A DNA stretch of 39,573 bases from a virus, in the IMG/VR virus record IMGVR_UViG_3300047462_000497, positions 1 through 39,573 of that record; one strand, 5' to 3'. The notes beneath the pieces are model-generated. The model did not search any database and was not told where the DNA came from. It saw only the letters and a list, made by a program, of their open reading frames with translations. Position 1 is the stretch's first letter, and each line of letters opens with the position of its first letter. Made by a program: the position numbers and the translations under genes. Below, one piece after another: positions 15,695 to 23,708 of this stretch.

Positions 15695-17299
15695 CTAACG
15701 TGGCTTTCGGCCGCGTTCTTGGCCGGCGCCGACCGGCGCGCTCGTGAAGGACATCCCGCTGCGACGCGCGCCGATTTCGGCGAGCCAAAAGGCAAGCACG
15801 GTGTCGTCGTGGGCCTCGACGCCGAGGCCGTGCAGCTCGTTGATGAAGACGTCGACGAACGCTCGCGTGCGCTCGTCGTCACCGTAAGGCAGTTCGATCA
15901 GGTTGGCTTCGAAGAGCGCCTGCAGCGAGGGAATACCCTCGTAGATGTCGACCCGCACGCCTTTGCCCGTGACGTGCTTGCGGATCGGCAGATCGCCTTT
16001 GCTGGCGGCCAGAAGGCTCGATGCGAACCAGCGCTGCGCCTGATTAGCTTCGACGGTCGCAACGCGCAACGTCGGATAGCGGCGCAGCGTGCTTTCGACC
16101 ATCGTGATCTGCGGCGTCATGCCCAGGCCCCGTTTGCGCAGGCCGAAACACAGCCGCCGGCGGCCGTTGTCGGCACGCCGCCAGACCATCACGACCGTGT
16201 AGTCGCCGTCGGAGGCCTGCGCGTCCCGTTCGTTCTCGATGATCGCGAGGTCGATGCCAGCAATGACGCGCTCGGTCTCGCCGTCGCCGGCGCCGTAGTG
16301 ATCTTCGAAGACTGCATCGCGGTTCTTCGCCCGCTCGAGCATCGCCATCGGGAAGAGCGAGGTCTCGTCGTTGGTCGCGACGTTGCGGTAGTCGCGATTG
16401 AAGGTCATCGAGCCAACCACGGCCTTCTTGGCCATGAGCGCGTCCCAGGACCAGCGCGCCGGCCAGAGCGTGATCTTGCGCTCTTCGTCGACGATCGCAT
16501 CGAAGCGCCAAAAATGCCACTGCGAGCCCGGCAGCTTCGATTTCTTCTCGATGCGCATCAGCACGTCGTCGTTGTGCTTCGCGGTGCCGACGATCAGCGC
16601 GCGGCCGTCGGGCTCGAGCGTGCCGAGCAAGTCGCCGTCGACCCACTCCTGCAGCTTGTCGCGCTGGCGCTGCGTCATCGAATTTTCGAGATCGGCAAGG
16701 TCGTCGCCCATCGCCCAGTCGCTCCGGCCGCCCTGCACGGGCTTGGCCGAACCGACCGCGCGCCAGGTCGGCGATTGTGACGTCGACGTACGCCGGACGA
16801 TCAGCTCGCTCTGCGTCCACTTCTCCGGCTGATCCGGCTTGAAGGGACCGAAGTCTTCGATGAGCAGCTCGTTCGACTCGAGTTCGCGCCGGTTGGCGCG
16901 CATAAAGCGCTCGGCAAGCTCCGAATTGACCGACGCGTTGATGATGCGAAGATTGGGATCCGTAACGCACGTGAGCCAGAGGGTCGAGATCTTGGTGAAG
17001 ATCGTCGACTTGGCGTGCGATTTCGGCGCCTGGATGCCGACGTAGCGCAGATCACCGCGCACCATGCGCAGGAATATCTTGTACCATTCGAGGTGGACGG
17101 GCGCCGGTTTGATCGGGTCGCCGTCGTCGGTTTTGAGATAGAGCCAGGCGAAATAGGCGGGGTGCGCGCGCGCCGCGACGATGCGCTCAGCCTTGGTCGG
17201 GAGCTTCCCCGAACAAAGCTTCGAGAGCGCGCTCCGCAACAACAGCGAGTCGGTCGTCCACGGGTCCGAGACTGACATCGTGCTTGATCGCTGCGCCAT
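15695..17299 (-). CDS. Terminase large subunit (packaging ATPase/nuclease)
   Basis: A 534-residue DNA-packaging motor. The Walker A-like loop 'APKSHAKST' is at residues 91-99; it keeps the final Lys-Ser but has His-Ala in place of the usual Gly-x-Gly region. Walker B 'WAMGDDLAD' places the Asp pair at 199-200. The nuclease domain carries 'AGIDLAI' (Asp 350), 'VEANQ' (Glu 417) and 'AHDDTVLAFW' (Asp 498-499), the expected metal-binding acidic set. It overlaps the end of the small terminase-like gene by over 90 nt if started at 17299; an in-frame ATG at 17278 is an alternative. It ends 12 nt before the portal start. Confidence 0.92.
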   Translation of the reverse strand: MAQRSSTMSVSDPWTTDSLLLRSALSKLCSGKLPTKAERIVAARAHPAYFAWLYLKTDDGDPIKPAPVHLEWYKIFLRMVRGDLRYVGIQAPKSHAKSTIFTKISTLWLTCVTDPNLRIINASVNSELAERFMRANRRELESNELLIEDFGPFKPDQPEKWTQSELIVRRTSTSQSPTWRAVGSAKPVQGGRSDWAMGDDLADLENSMTQRQRDKLQEWVDGDLLGTLEPDGRALIVGTAKHNDDVLMRIEKKSKLPGSQWHFWRFDAIVDEERKITLWPARWSWDALMAKKAVVGSMTFNRDYRNVATNDETSLFPMAMLERAKNRDAVFEDHYGAGDGETERVIAGIDLAIIENERDAQASDGDYTVVMVWRRADNGRRRLCFGLRKRGLGMTPQITMVESTLRRYPTLRVATVEANQAQRWFASSLLAASKGDLPIRKHVTGKGVRVDIYEGIPSLQALFEANLIELPYGDDERTRAFVDVFINELHGLGVEAHDDTVLAFWLAEIGARRSGMSFTSAPVGAGQERGRKPR

Positions 17300-17789
17300 C
17301 TTTTCCCGTAAGCTCCACGCGCGCGTTCACGCGGTCGAGACCGTGCACGCGGCTCTGTGCCCGCAGTGCTGCGATCGCGAGCTTCACGGCATCAGCACCG
17401 CCGACGAGACCGCTCCCAAGCGCCTCGAGCGCGCCCGGCATCGCTGCCTCAACGAGAGCGGCGACGTGCTTGACCTGCGACTCCATGACCGACAGGCTCG
17501 CGTCGATCTGACGCTGCGCCGACTCGATGCGGAAACGCCGGTTGACGTCTTCGCGAAAGGCGGCGCGTGCATCGAGCCAACCGTCGTCGGCCGCTTGTCG
17601 CTCGACCGTGCGACGATCGACGCCCAGCCGCTTCGCGATTGCTTCGTAGGACTCGGCGCCGGTGACATACTCTTCGCGAACCGCGATCCAATCGACCGGC
17701 TCGCCCTTGCGCGAGCGCTTACGGTGCGCTCCGCGGAGCCGGCTGATCGCCTCCGCTTCGTCTGCGTTAGGGGTAGACGAATCCGACAT
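17187..17789 (-). CDS. Terminase small subunit-like HTH protein
   Basis: A 200-residue protein just upstream of the large terminase and overlapping it. Residues about 40-75 ('EEYVTGAESYEAIAKRLGVDRRTVERQAADDGW') form a helix-turn-helix of the kind used by small terminases to bind the packaging site, followed by a long helical region that would assemble the ring. ATG 17789 is preferred since AAAGG lies 5 nt upstream; a longer in-frame start at 17834 lacks an SD. It overlaps the preceding gene by 23 nt. Small terminases diverge widely, so the call rests on the HTH and position. Confidence 0.75.
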   Translation of the reverse strand: MSDSSTPNADEAEAISRLRGAHRKRSRKGEPVDWIAVREEYVTGAESYEAIAKRLGVDRRTVERQAADDGWLDARAAFREDVNRRFRIESAQRQIDASLSVMESQVKHVAALVEAAMPGALEALGSGLVGGADAVKLAIAALRAQSRVHGLDRVNARVELTGKDGAAIKHDVSLGPVDDRLAVVAERALEALFGEAPDQG

Positions 17790-18150
17790 AGCGGCCTTTG
17801 CTTGCCACGACCCGCGCGGCTTTGTGCTGCTCATGCGTGCGCGGGTCGAAGACGTCCACGTGGTCGACGAACGGCTTTTTCGACGCGAGCAGATAGCCGC
17901 CGTCGATCAGGGGCGCGTTGGCCAACTTGGCCTGCGCGACCGATTTCTTCAGTTCGGCTTTATCGACTGTCGGCGTGTCTGCGATGCGCATGCGCGGGAA
18001 ACGCGGCTTGCCGCGGCGCTTCCAGCGAATCGGTTGCGGCGGGCCGACGACGTTCGGATCGCGGCGAGAGAGAAGATCTGGCATCATCGTGTCGGGCGTG
18101 TGGATCAGCGACGCAGCTGCGACGGCTGCCGAGATCAAGCGGGGCGTCAT
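17767..18150 (-). CDS. Hypothetical basic protein upstream of terminase genes
   Basis: A 127-residue protein. A Met-Thr start leads into a short Ala-rich helix; residues 28-60 are rich in Arg/Pro/Lys, and the C-terminal half ('VDHVDVFDPRTHEQHKAARVVASKGRYVGFVYP') looks like a small folded domain. AAAGGA lies about 14 nt upstream, which is far, so translation may instead begin at Met 22. It sits between the glycosyltransferase and the packaging genes. Not recognised. Confidence 0.55.
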   Translation of the reverse strand: MTPRLISAAVAAASLIHTPDTMMPDLLSRRDPNVVGPPQPIRWKRRGKPRFPRMRIADTPTVDKAELKKSVAQAKLANAPLIDGGYLLASKKPFVDHVDVFDPRTHEQHKAARVVASKGRYVGFVYP

Positions 18151-18168
18151 ACGAGTGAAGGCGTCCTT

Positions 18169-19257
18169 TCAGACGGCGGCGCACGCGGCGCTCTGCGCGG
18201 GCTGCCGGATCGCGCGATCCCATTGCTCCACCGTCACGCTCGTCAGGTGGCGATGCAACACGGCATCGCGATTCTCACGGGCGTACATCGCCCGGGTGCC
18301 GACGTCGTCGATCATGCGAAGGAGCGCCGTTTCCCACTCGCGCTCGTCGCCGGCGAGCCACACCGACTTCGGCGACTCGCGCTCGTATCGGACGAACGGA
18401 CCGAACCGACTCGCGACGACCGGAATGCCCAGCGCGCCGTATTCCATCAGGCGCAGCGCCGACTTGCAGCGGTTGAACGTCAACGGCGCGAGCGGCGCGA
18501 TCCCGACGTCGAGCTCGACGCGATCGACGTGCTGGTACCAGCGCACGCTCGGCAAGAGCGGGCCGATGTCGGACGCGCGCAGCGGCCATTTGCTCCCCGT
18601 GCCGCCCCAGTACTCGGAGCGCTTCCAAAGCTCGCGGGCGATGAGTGGGCGCAGGTCTCCGCCGACCATGACGAATTTTACATGCTCGCGCGCGCGCAGG
18701 ACGCGTTCGATCGAGCGAGCGACGACGGCGAAATCGCCCCCGTGATTGGGAGCGCCCGCGTATCCGAGGCGGATCTCGCCTTCGCGCCGCGGCTCGCCGT
18801 TGCAAGGGGGCTCGAATTGTAAGGCGATGTGGTCTTCGATACCGTTCTCGGCGACCGCGATCGTCGGTGCCTTGTGCCGGTACTCGTGCGCGAGATCGAC
18901 CGTGGAGACGATCAGCCCGTCGCAGGCGGCTGAGATGCGGTCGAACGCGGCGACCGCCGGCCGGCCGCTGCCGAGGTTCTTCGCCTCGGGAGCCCACGAC
19001 GGGGGCGCGTGCATGAGGTCGTCGATCTCGTGCAGCACCCGTTGCCCGCGCGCCTTGGCCGCCTTGATGACGGGCAGCACACCGAGGTTCGTCTGTCGCT
19101 GCAGCACGACCACGTCGGCGGCGGCGAAAGCCGAATCCGTCGAATTCTCGACGAACGCGATCTCGTGGCCGCAGCAGTCGCGCAGCGCCAGCGCAGGGGC
19201 GACGATCCGGTGATAGCCCGAGCCTTCGTAGTTTGCGGCGCAGAAGGCGATCCGCAT
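18169..19257 (-). CDS. Glycosyltransferase (GT4/GT-B-like)
   Basis: A 362-residue GT-B-type glycosyltransferase that would move a sugar from a nucleotide donor to an unknown acceptor. The N-terminal Rossmann half begins 'RIAFCAANYEGSGYHRI'; the C-terminal half shows 'IRLGYAGAPNHGGDF', 'KFVMVGGDL', 'VELDVGIAPLAPLTFNRCKS' and 'LRLMEYGALGIPVVAS', the donor-binding E-x-G-A-x-G-x-P region of GT4-type enzymes. ATG 19257 shares bases with the upstream TGA (TGATG), so the two are coupled. In a late virion operon it could modify tail proteins or the lysogen's surface glycans. Confidence 0.82.
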   Translation of the reverse strand: MRIAFCAANYEGSGYHRIVAPALALRDCCGHEIAFVENSTDSAFAAADVVVLQRQTNLGVLPVIKAAKARGQRVLHEIDDLMHAPPSWAPEAKNLGSGRPAVAAFDRISAACDGLIVSTVDLAHEYRHKAPTIAVAENGIEDHIALQFEPPCNGEPRREGEIRLGYAGAPNHGGDFAVVARSIERVLRAREHVKFVMVGGDLRPLIARELWKRSEYWGGTGSKWPLRASDIGPLLPSVRWYQHVDRVELDVGIAPLAPLTFNRCKSALRLMEYGALGIPVVASRFGPFVRYERESPKSVWLAGDEREWETALLRMIDDVGTRAMYARENRDAVLHRHLTSVTVEQWDRAIRQPAQSAACAAV

Positions 19258-19676
19258 CAGTGACCGATGCACGCCTCGAAGATTGGTTTCCAATCGTAGC
19301 GCGCGCTGACGATCAGCAGTGCGCTAGGCGCGAACGCCTGGTTGTCGAGAGCGCTCTCGTAGAGCGTTCCAAGGATCTCGACGAGCGTGCCGCCCCGGAC
19401 GTTCGGGTCGCACTGGCCGTTCGGCCACACGACGAAGAACATGTAGGGATCGGGAGAGCCGCCGAGGATCGGTCCGCCGGTTCGCAGCATGCGCGCGAAG
19501 TATGCAGGGTTGAGCGCGCCGCGAGCGACGGCTGCTGCACGAATCGGCTCGTTTAATGCACGATCGGCCCCGTTTGTTGCATAGATCGGCGCATTGTGTG
19601 CGGCGATGGGCGCCGCCGTCGCAAGCAGCGACAGCACGATCAGCACGCGGCGAACCAGCCGGCGAAGTGCACGCAT
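19257..19676 (-). CDS. Small exported protein with Sec signal peptide
   Basis: A 139-residue protein with a classical signal peptide: an Arg-rich n-region, a 'VLIVLSLLATAAPIAA' core, and a likely cleavage near residue 26. The mature part has 'FFVVWPNGQCDPNVRGG' and two cysteines (about residues 89 and 137) that could form a disulfide in the periplasm. SD AGGAGG precedes the ATG. Its stop overlaps the glycosyltransferase start. Unknown function; export from the cell is the firm sequence-based prediction. Confidence 0.65.
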   Translation of the reverse strand: MRALRRLVRRVLIVLSLLATAAPIAAHNAPIYATNGADRALNEPIRAAAVARGALNPAYFARMLRTGGPILGGSPDPYMFFVVWPNGQCDPNVRGGTLVEILGTLYESALDNQAFAPSALLIVSARYDWKPIFEACIGH

Positions 19677-19685
19677 CGGGGCCTC

Positions 19686-20009
19686 CTAGATCAGCGACGG
19701 GCCGACGGAGATCGGAAAGAGGTCCGTCTTGAGCGGGGCAGCCGAACCGAGCGTGACGATCAGCTGCGCGGTGGCGACGCCGGCGGTCGGGAAATCGGTC
19801 GCCGAGGCGGTCGTGTAGGTGACGAACGTGCCGTCTTCGGAGACCGCGCAGGTGAACTGCACTGCACTCGATGCGCCTGGGTGCTTGACGGCGAGGATGA
19901 CGGTCGCGCCGGCCAGCGAGCCGAGACCTCCGAGGCCGTACGCATCGGGGAAGAACTCGAGTTCTTTGCCGACTTCGCCGACCCGGACGTTCGTTGGCCC
20001 GTAGGTCAT
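19686..20009 (-). CDS. Small beta-rich structural protein (Ig-like)
   Basis: A 107-residue protein with a single beta-sandwich pattern: 'NVRVGEVGKELEF', 'GATVILAVKHPG', 'VQFTCAVSEDGTFVTYTT', 'GVATAQLIVTLG', 'DLFPISVGPSL'. This resembles the small N-terminal attachment domains of phage receptor-binding and baseplate accessory proteins. The ATG overlaps the TGA of the upstream repeat protein (ATGA). It is likely a companion of the repeat protein in a tail fibre or tip assembly. Confidence 0.6.
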   Translation of the reverse strand: MTYGPTNVRVGEVGKELEFFPDAYGLGGLGSLAGATVILAVKHPGASSAVQFTCAVSEDGTFVTYTTASATDFPTAGVATAQLIVTLGSAAPLKTDLFPISVGPSLI

Positions 20010-21448
20010 AGCGGCTGCGCTCCTCGCGAGAGGCGAACGTGGAAGGTGACGGTCATCGGGAGCGGCACGTCAAAGCGCGCGCTGCGGCTGATCGGCGGCA
20101 CCCGGATCACGACCGGCGTGATCGACGCGCGAACCGGCGGCGGCGGGTTGAGCAGGTCGATCGTCGCCAGGATGTCGATCAGCGCGCGCGCAGCGGCGAG
20201 TCCAACGGCGATGCCCTGGTCGCTCGTGCGCGTCGGGTTGAGCACGAGTCGGAAGAAGCGGCTGCCGCCGATGAGCGCATCGCTTGTCGCGCCGAGCTCG
20301 AAGAACTGACGGCCCGTGATGATGCGCGGGCCGATGTAGTCGGCGGTAACCAGCGGTTCGAACACGCCGCGAACCGACGCCAGAGCGCCGCGAGAAAGCG
20401 CGTCCGCCGTCGTCAGGGCGTCAGATGCCGTGCGGCCGAGCGTGAAGGCCTTGGCGAGCGCATCCGCCGTCCCTAGCGCCTCAGAGAGCGAGCGCGGGCC
20501 CGTTAGCGCCGAGGTCAACCCGTCGGCGGTTGCGAGCGTTTCCGCGGCGCCGCGCGCCAGGGCGAGCGCCTTGGCCAGCGTGTCGACGGTCGAAAGGATC
20601 TCGCTCCGCGATCGCCCGAACGCGGCGTTCGACGCGAGGCCGTCGTTGGTCACAAGCGCGTCGGCGAGCGCACGCGGCCGCGCAGCGACGGCGGCCAGGG
20701 AGTCCGCAGTCGTCAGGATGTCGACGACGAGCACCGCGTGCACGACGCCGCCGGAGACGATCGCGTCGGCGGTCGTCAGGGATTCGGCCGGCGAGCGCAC
20801 CGGGTAGACCCAGCGCGCGACGCTATCGGCGGTCGCAAGCGCGTCGACGAGCGATCGCGGGAGTGCAACCGTGTGCACGAGGTTGTCGCCCGGCCATAGC
20901 GCATCGAGCAGCGCCCGCACGGTGTGCACGCTTGGCACGGAGAGCGAATCGCTCACCGAAAGCGTGTCGCTAAGCGTTCGGCTCGGGGCGACGTTGGCGA
21001 GGAGCGCGTCGAGGGTCGCGAGCGTCTCGTAGGGGTAGCGATTGAGCGGTTGCGACGAATGCAGACTGTCCGAGGTCGCGAGCGATTCGGCAAGCGCGAG
21101 CAGCCGCGCGACGGTCCGCGCGAGCGAATCCGTGGTCGCGCGCGATTCGCTCGGCGAACGCGAAAACGATTGAGCGCTGCGCGAAAGCGCATCGACGGTC
21201 GAGAGCGATTCCGAGAGGGACCGCGGCAGCGTGACGTGCCGCGTCTTCGAGTCGCTCGTGCTCAGCGATTCCGTAAAGGTTCGCAGCGAGTTGAGGTTGT
21301 CCGCGACTGCGTCCGACGTCGTGACGTTGTCCGAAAGCGTGCGCGGCCGCGAGACACTCGAGACCAGCGAATCGCTCGTCCTGAGCGAGTCGGTAAGGTT
21401 GCTGCTGGACGAGCTGCTGGAGGTGTGAAGAAGCAGGAGCAGCGACAC
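20006..21448 (-). CDS. Repeat-rich tail fibre-like protein (about twenty 20-residue repeats)
   Basis: A 480-residue protein. After a Ser-rich N-terminus, residues about 18-400 are made of roughly twenty units of 20-21 residues. Each unit runs L-x-T-x-D-[AS]-[LV] then about 7 variable positions then R-x-L-x-[DE]-x, as in 'LATADSLARTV...RSLSEA'. The last 60 residues form a different beta-rich end ('VIRVPPISRSARFDVPLP'). Start is GTG with AGGAGGT at 5 nt. Such regular acidic/hydroxyl repeats suggest an elongated solenoid, suitable for a fibre shaft. It lies in the accessory region with small receptor-binding-like proteins. Fibre role is inferred; the repeat is seen directly. Confidence 0.7.
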   Translation of the reverse strand: MSLLLLLHTSSSSSSSNLTDSLRTSDSLVSSVSRPRTLSDNVTTSDAVADNLNSLRTFTESLSTSDSKTRHVTLPRSLSESLSTVDALSRSAQSFSRSPSESRATTDSLARTVARLLALAESLATSDSLHSSQPLNRYPYETLATLDALLANVAPSRTLSDTLSVSDSLSVPSVHTVRALLDALWPGDNLVHTVALPRSLVDALATADSVARWVYPVRSPAESLTTADAIVSGGVVHAVLVVDILTTADSLAAVAARPRALADALVTNDGLASNAAFGRSRSEILSTVDTLAKALALARGAAETLATADGLTSALTGPRSLSEALGTADALAKAFTLGRTASDALTTADALSRGALASVRGVFEPLVTADYIGPRIITGRQFFELGATSDALIGGSRFFRLVLNPTRTSDQGIAVGLAAARALIDILATIDLLNPPPPVRASITPVVIRVPPISRSARFDVPLPMTVTFHVRLSRGAQPL

Positions 21449-21465
21449 GGGCTACCTCCTGCGCG

Positions 21466-22245
21466 CTATCCTCCGACCTCGAGGAATGGCCACCGCACCC
21501 ACGCGATCGGAGTGCAGGGCAAAAGCATGAACGGGCACTGGGTCGACGGATAGATCGCGAGCGACACGGACCAGGCCGTCGACGTCGCGCCACCGCTGCA
21601 TTGGACGCTTTCGCCGCTGGTCCAGACGGTACCGATCGTCCCGTAGCTGACGTACTTGCCGGTGGCCGAAAGCGGCGCGCTCGTGCTGAACGTGTTTGTG
21701 AGCGAAACCGTCTCGCCGGCGGAGTTTGTCGACATGACACACACGGCGAGGCCGCCGGGCGATGATGCAACCTGGATCTGTACGGACGGCGTGCCGCTGG
21801 TGCCCGTCGCCTCAGCGTATTTCGCGAGCGAGAAATTGGCCCCGGATACTTCGATGACGACTTCATAGCGGCACGAGCTGGCAACGTTGAACGTGCACTT
21901 GAATGCGCCCGTCGGTGAATTTAGCGCCTGATAGTCGTAGACGTAGGTTGCCAGGACATTGGAAACCGTGCCGGTCGCGTTCGCTTCGTTCGTGAGCGAG
22001 ACGCCGTTGCTGTCGGTGACGCTCGTCGGGTTTTGCGGCGACGACGTCGCGGTCGACAAGACCGGCGCGACGATGATGTCGCTATTGACCGGCGACGCTG
22101 CAAGCGTGACGGTTTGATTGCTCGCACCGGCTCCCGAAGCGTTGGACTGCGTGACCTTGGGGATCGCGAGCGCCGGCAAGGACAGCGCGGCCGCGAAGAC
22201 CGCAGCGAGCGTCAGCCTAGAGGTAATATGCGGTGATTTGGACAC
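21466..22245 (-). CDS. Exported beta-rich protein with signal peptide
   Basis: A 259-residue protein starting at GTG 22245, where GGGAG lies 8 nt upstream. Residues 1-27 are a signal peptide ('RLTLAAVFAAALSLPALA' core, cleavage after ALA). The mature part is Ser/Thr/Ala-rich and beta-rich with about six cysteines in its second half, resembling secreted surface proteins of the 'ASNQTVTLAAS...SDIIVAPV' kind found in soil bacteria. It overlaps the preceding secreted gene by 29 nt. Function unknown; a host-derived adhesin or surface protein is possible. Confidence 0.65.
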   Translation of the reverse strand: MSKSPHITSRLTLAAVFAAALSLPALAIPKVTQSNASGAGASNQTVTLAASPVNSDIIVAPVLSTATSSPQNPTSVTDSNGVSLTNEANATGTVSNVLATYVYDYQALNSPTGAFKCTFNVASSCRYEVVIEVSGANFSLAKYAEATGTSGTPSVQIQVASSPGGLAVCVMSTNSAGETVSLTNTFSTSAPLSATGKYVSYGTIGTVWTSGESVQCSGGATSTAWSVSLAIYPSTQCPFMLLPCTPIAWVRWPFLEVGG

Positions 22246-22636
22246 CCGATGCGCTCCCGGTCGAACCGTGTTCGGTCGTCGTCGACGCAATCGACCAGCC
22301 GATGGAAGAGAATGCGCCGATACCCGACGGGATGTAGAAGACGCACGGCGTTGCGCTCGACGGACACTCGACTTCCTGGGTCACTTCGGTCGTGCCGAGC
22401 GTTACGTTCGTAGCCGTCGTGTTGAAGAGCTGGATATAGGCAGCCGTCGACGATTGATAGTTGTTGACGACGACCGCATAAAGCGTTCCCGCGCTCGACT
22501 TGATGTTTTGGACCGTGCTGCCGAGGTTGCGATAGAAATACGGCGTGAGACCGGTCGGCGTGCCGACGGCTTGGGCGTTGGCTGCCGCCGGAAACGCCAG
22601 CGCGATCGCAAGCGCGAGGAGCGCGCGCAGTTTCAT
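22217..22636 (-). CDS. Exported phage-type beta protein with signal peptide
   Basis: A 139-residue protein from ATG 22636, next to the stop of the upstream gene at 22639. The signal peptide is textbook: Lys-Arg n-region, 'ALLALAIALAFPAAANA' core, cleavage ANA|QA. The mature part follows a pattern common in virion beta proteins: 'GTLYAVVVNNYQSSTAAYIQLFN', 'TLGTTEV', 'FYIPSGIGAFSSIGWSIAST', 'GVQITAYY'. That a virion-type domain carries a Sec signal is unusual. Location after export and purpose are unknown. Confidence 0.65.
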   Translation of the reverse strand: MKLRALLALAIALAFPAAANAQAVGTPTGLTPYFYRNLGSTVQNIKSSAGTLYAVVVNNYQSSTAAYIQLFNTTATNVTLGTTEVTQEVECPSSATPCVFYIPSGIGAFSSIGWSIASTTTEHGSTGSASGVQITAYYL

Positions 22637-22638
22637 GC

Positions 22639-23055
22639 TTACGTTCCCTGCCAATAGGCGACGATGATGTTGCAGCCCGACGCCGGCGCCGCGCTGATCT
22701 TGTACGAAAGGCCGTTTACCAGCGGGCAGTGCCACGGAACGAATTGCCCGGGCGTCAGTTGGCCCTGAAAGACGATGTCGTTGGCGGATCCGGACGGCGA
22801 GGATCCTTCATCGTAGATCGTGAGCGTCGGCGAAAGGCCGCTGTCGGGCGCGCCGGCATACAGGATGCAGTCGATTGCACCTTGAGCCGCGAAGAGATTG
22901 GTTGGGCTCGTCGCGCTCGACGACGCCGTGATAAGCAGACGATTGGGCGGCAACGGGCAAACGAGCTGCTGATGCTCGGTTTGCGAGTCGCGCGTCGATT
23001 GATAGGTCGAAACGTTCGTGCCGGAGCCGGCGGTGATCGGAACGGAGTTCGTCAA
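22639..23055 (-). CDS. Beta-rich accessory structural protein (paralogue of 24149-24586)
   Basis: A 138-residue protein started at TTG 23055 with AAAGGGG at 6 nt. Its C-terminal half shares with the protein at 24149-24586 the order YDE...P-G-A-D...V-x-G-x-L...PL-NG...PA-G...I-x-YW. No signal peptide is visible. The pattern also recalls the exported protein just downstream, suggesting a small family of beta folds in this region, perhaps alternative tail-tip or receptor-binding modules. Confidence 0.6.
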   Translation of the reverse strand: MTNSVPITAGSGTNVSTYQSTRDSQTEHQQLVCPLPPNRLLITASSSATSPTNLFAAQGAIDCILYAGAPDSGLSPTLTIYDEGSSPSGSANDIVFQGQLTPGQFVPWHCPLVNGLSYKISAAPASGCNIIVAYWQGT

Positions 23056-23090
23056 CGCGCGCCCCTTTCGTTACCGCTGCGCGGCCTGAA

Positions 23091-23663
23091 TTAGATCTGA
23101 ACCGTCCACGCCAACGCGAGGGAGTCGCCGCTCGATGCGACGGTCGCCGTCGCCGACAGCAGCGCTTCGAAGGTCAGCTTCGAGCCGCTCGAGCCGTAAT
23201 ACTGACCCGCCTTCGCAATGACGACGGCGCCGGAGCCCGTGTACGTGAAGGTGATCGACATGATGTAGGACGCTGACGCACCGAGCGAACCCGGCGCGCT
23301 GTACGAGCCGTAGCTCGCAGCTGCGCGGCCGAGGCCGTTGGACGTCAACTCGCTCGCGAGCACAACGTCGGCATTGGCGACGGCGCCCGTGTCGGTCGTG
23401 ATGCCGATGTAATTAGAGGACGCGTTACCGGTCGCGTTCCCCATGATGCCGGCTTGCCACGATGCGCCTTGCGAGACGCGCGAGTTGCGCGACTTGCCAA
23501 GGTAATTCCAGCGTCCGGTCTTGGAGTCGAACAGCGCGGCGCGTACGAGGTTGTGACCGCGCGGAGCGTCCTCGCTCAGGGCGAGGCGCAGCATGTCGGC
23601 TTCGCCTTGGCTCTTGGCATAGCGAAGCGCGCCGGCGACGTCGCCGTCGAAGGTGTGGAGCAT
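23091..23663 (-). CDS. Phage structural protein of the 'NYIGITTDT...ASEL...GLGRA' family
   Basis: A 190-residue protein that matches a widely distributed phage tail-associated family: 'GIMGNATGNASSNYIGITTDTGAVANADVVLASELTSNGLGRA' (here spread over residues 74-115) and a C-terminal 'SYIMSITFTYTGSGAVVIAKAG' block. Members are found among tail fibre and tail-tip genes. Residues 1-60 are a helical head with 'DGDVAGALRYAKSQGEADML'. SD GAGAGGT lies about 10 nt before ATG. Exact role in the virion is not established. Confidence 0.7.
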   Translation of the reverse strand: MLHTFDGDVAGALRYAKSQGEADMLRLALSEDAPRGHNLVRAALFDSKTGRWNYLGKSRNSRVSQGASWQAGIMGNATGNASSNYIGITTDTGAVANADVVLASELTSNGLGRAAASYGSYSAPGSLGASASYIMSITFTYTGSGAVVIAKAGQYYGSSGSKLTFEALLSATATVASSGDSLALAWTVQI

Positions 23664-23708
23664 GGCGAAACAGACCTCTCGGAAGGCGAGCGGCGTGAGG
23701 AGAAGCGG

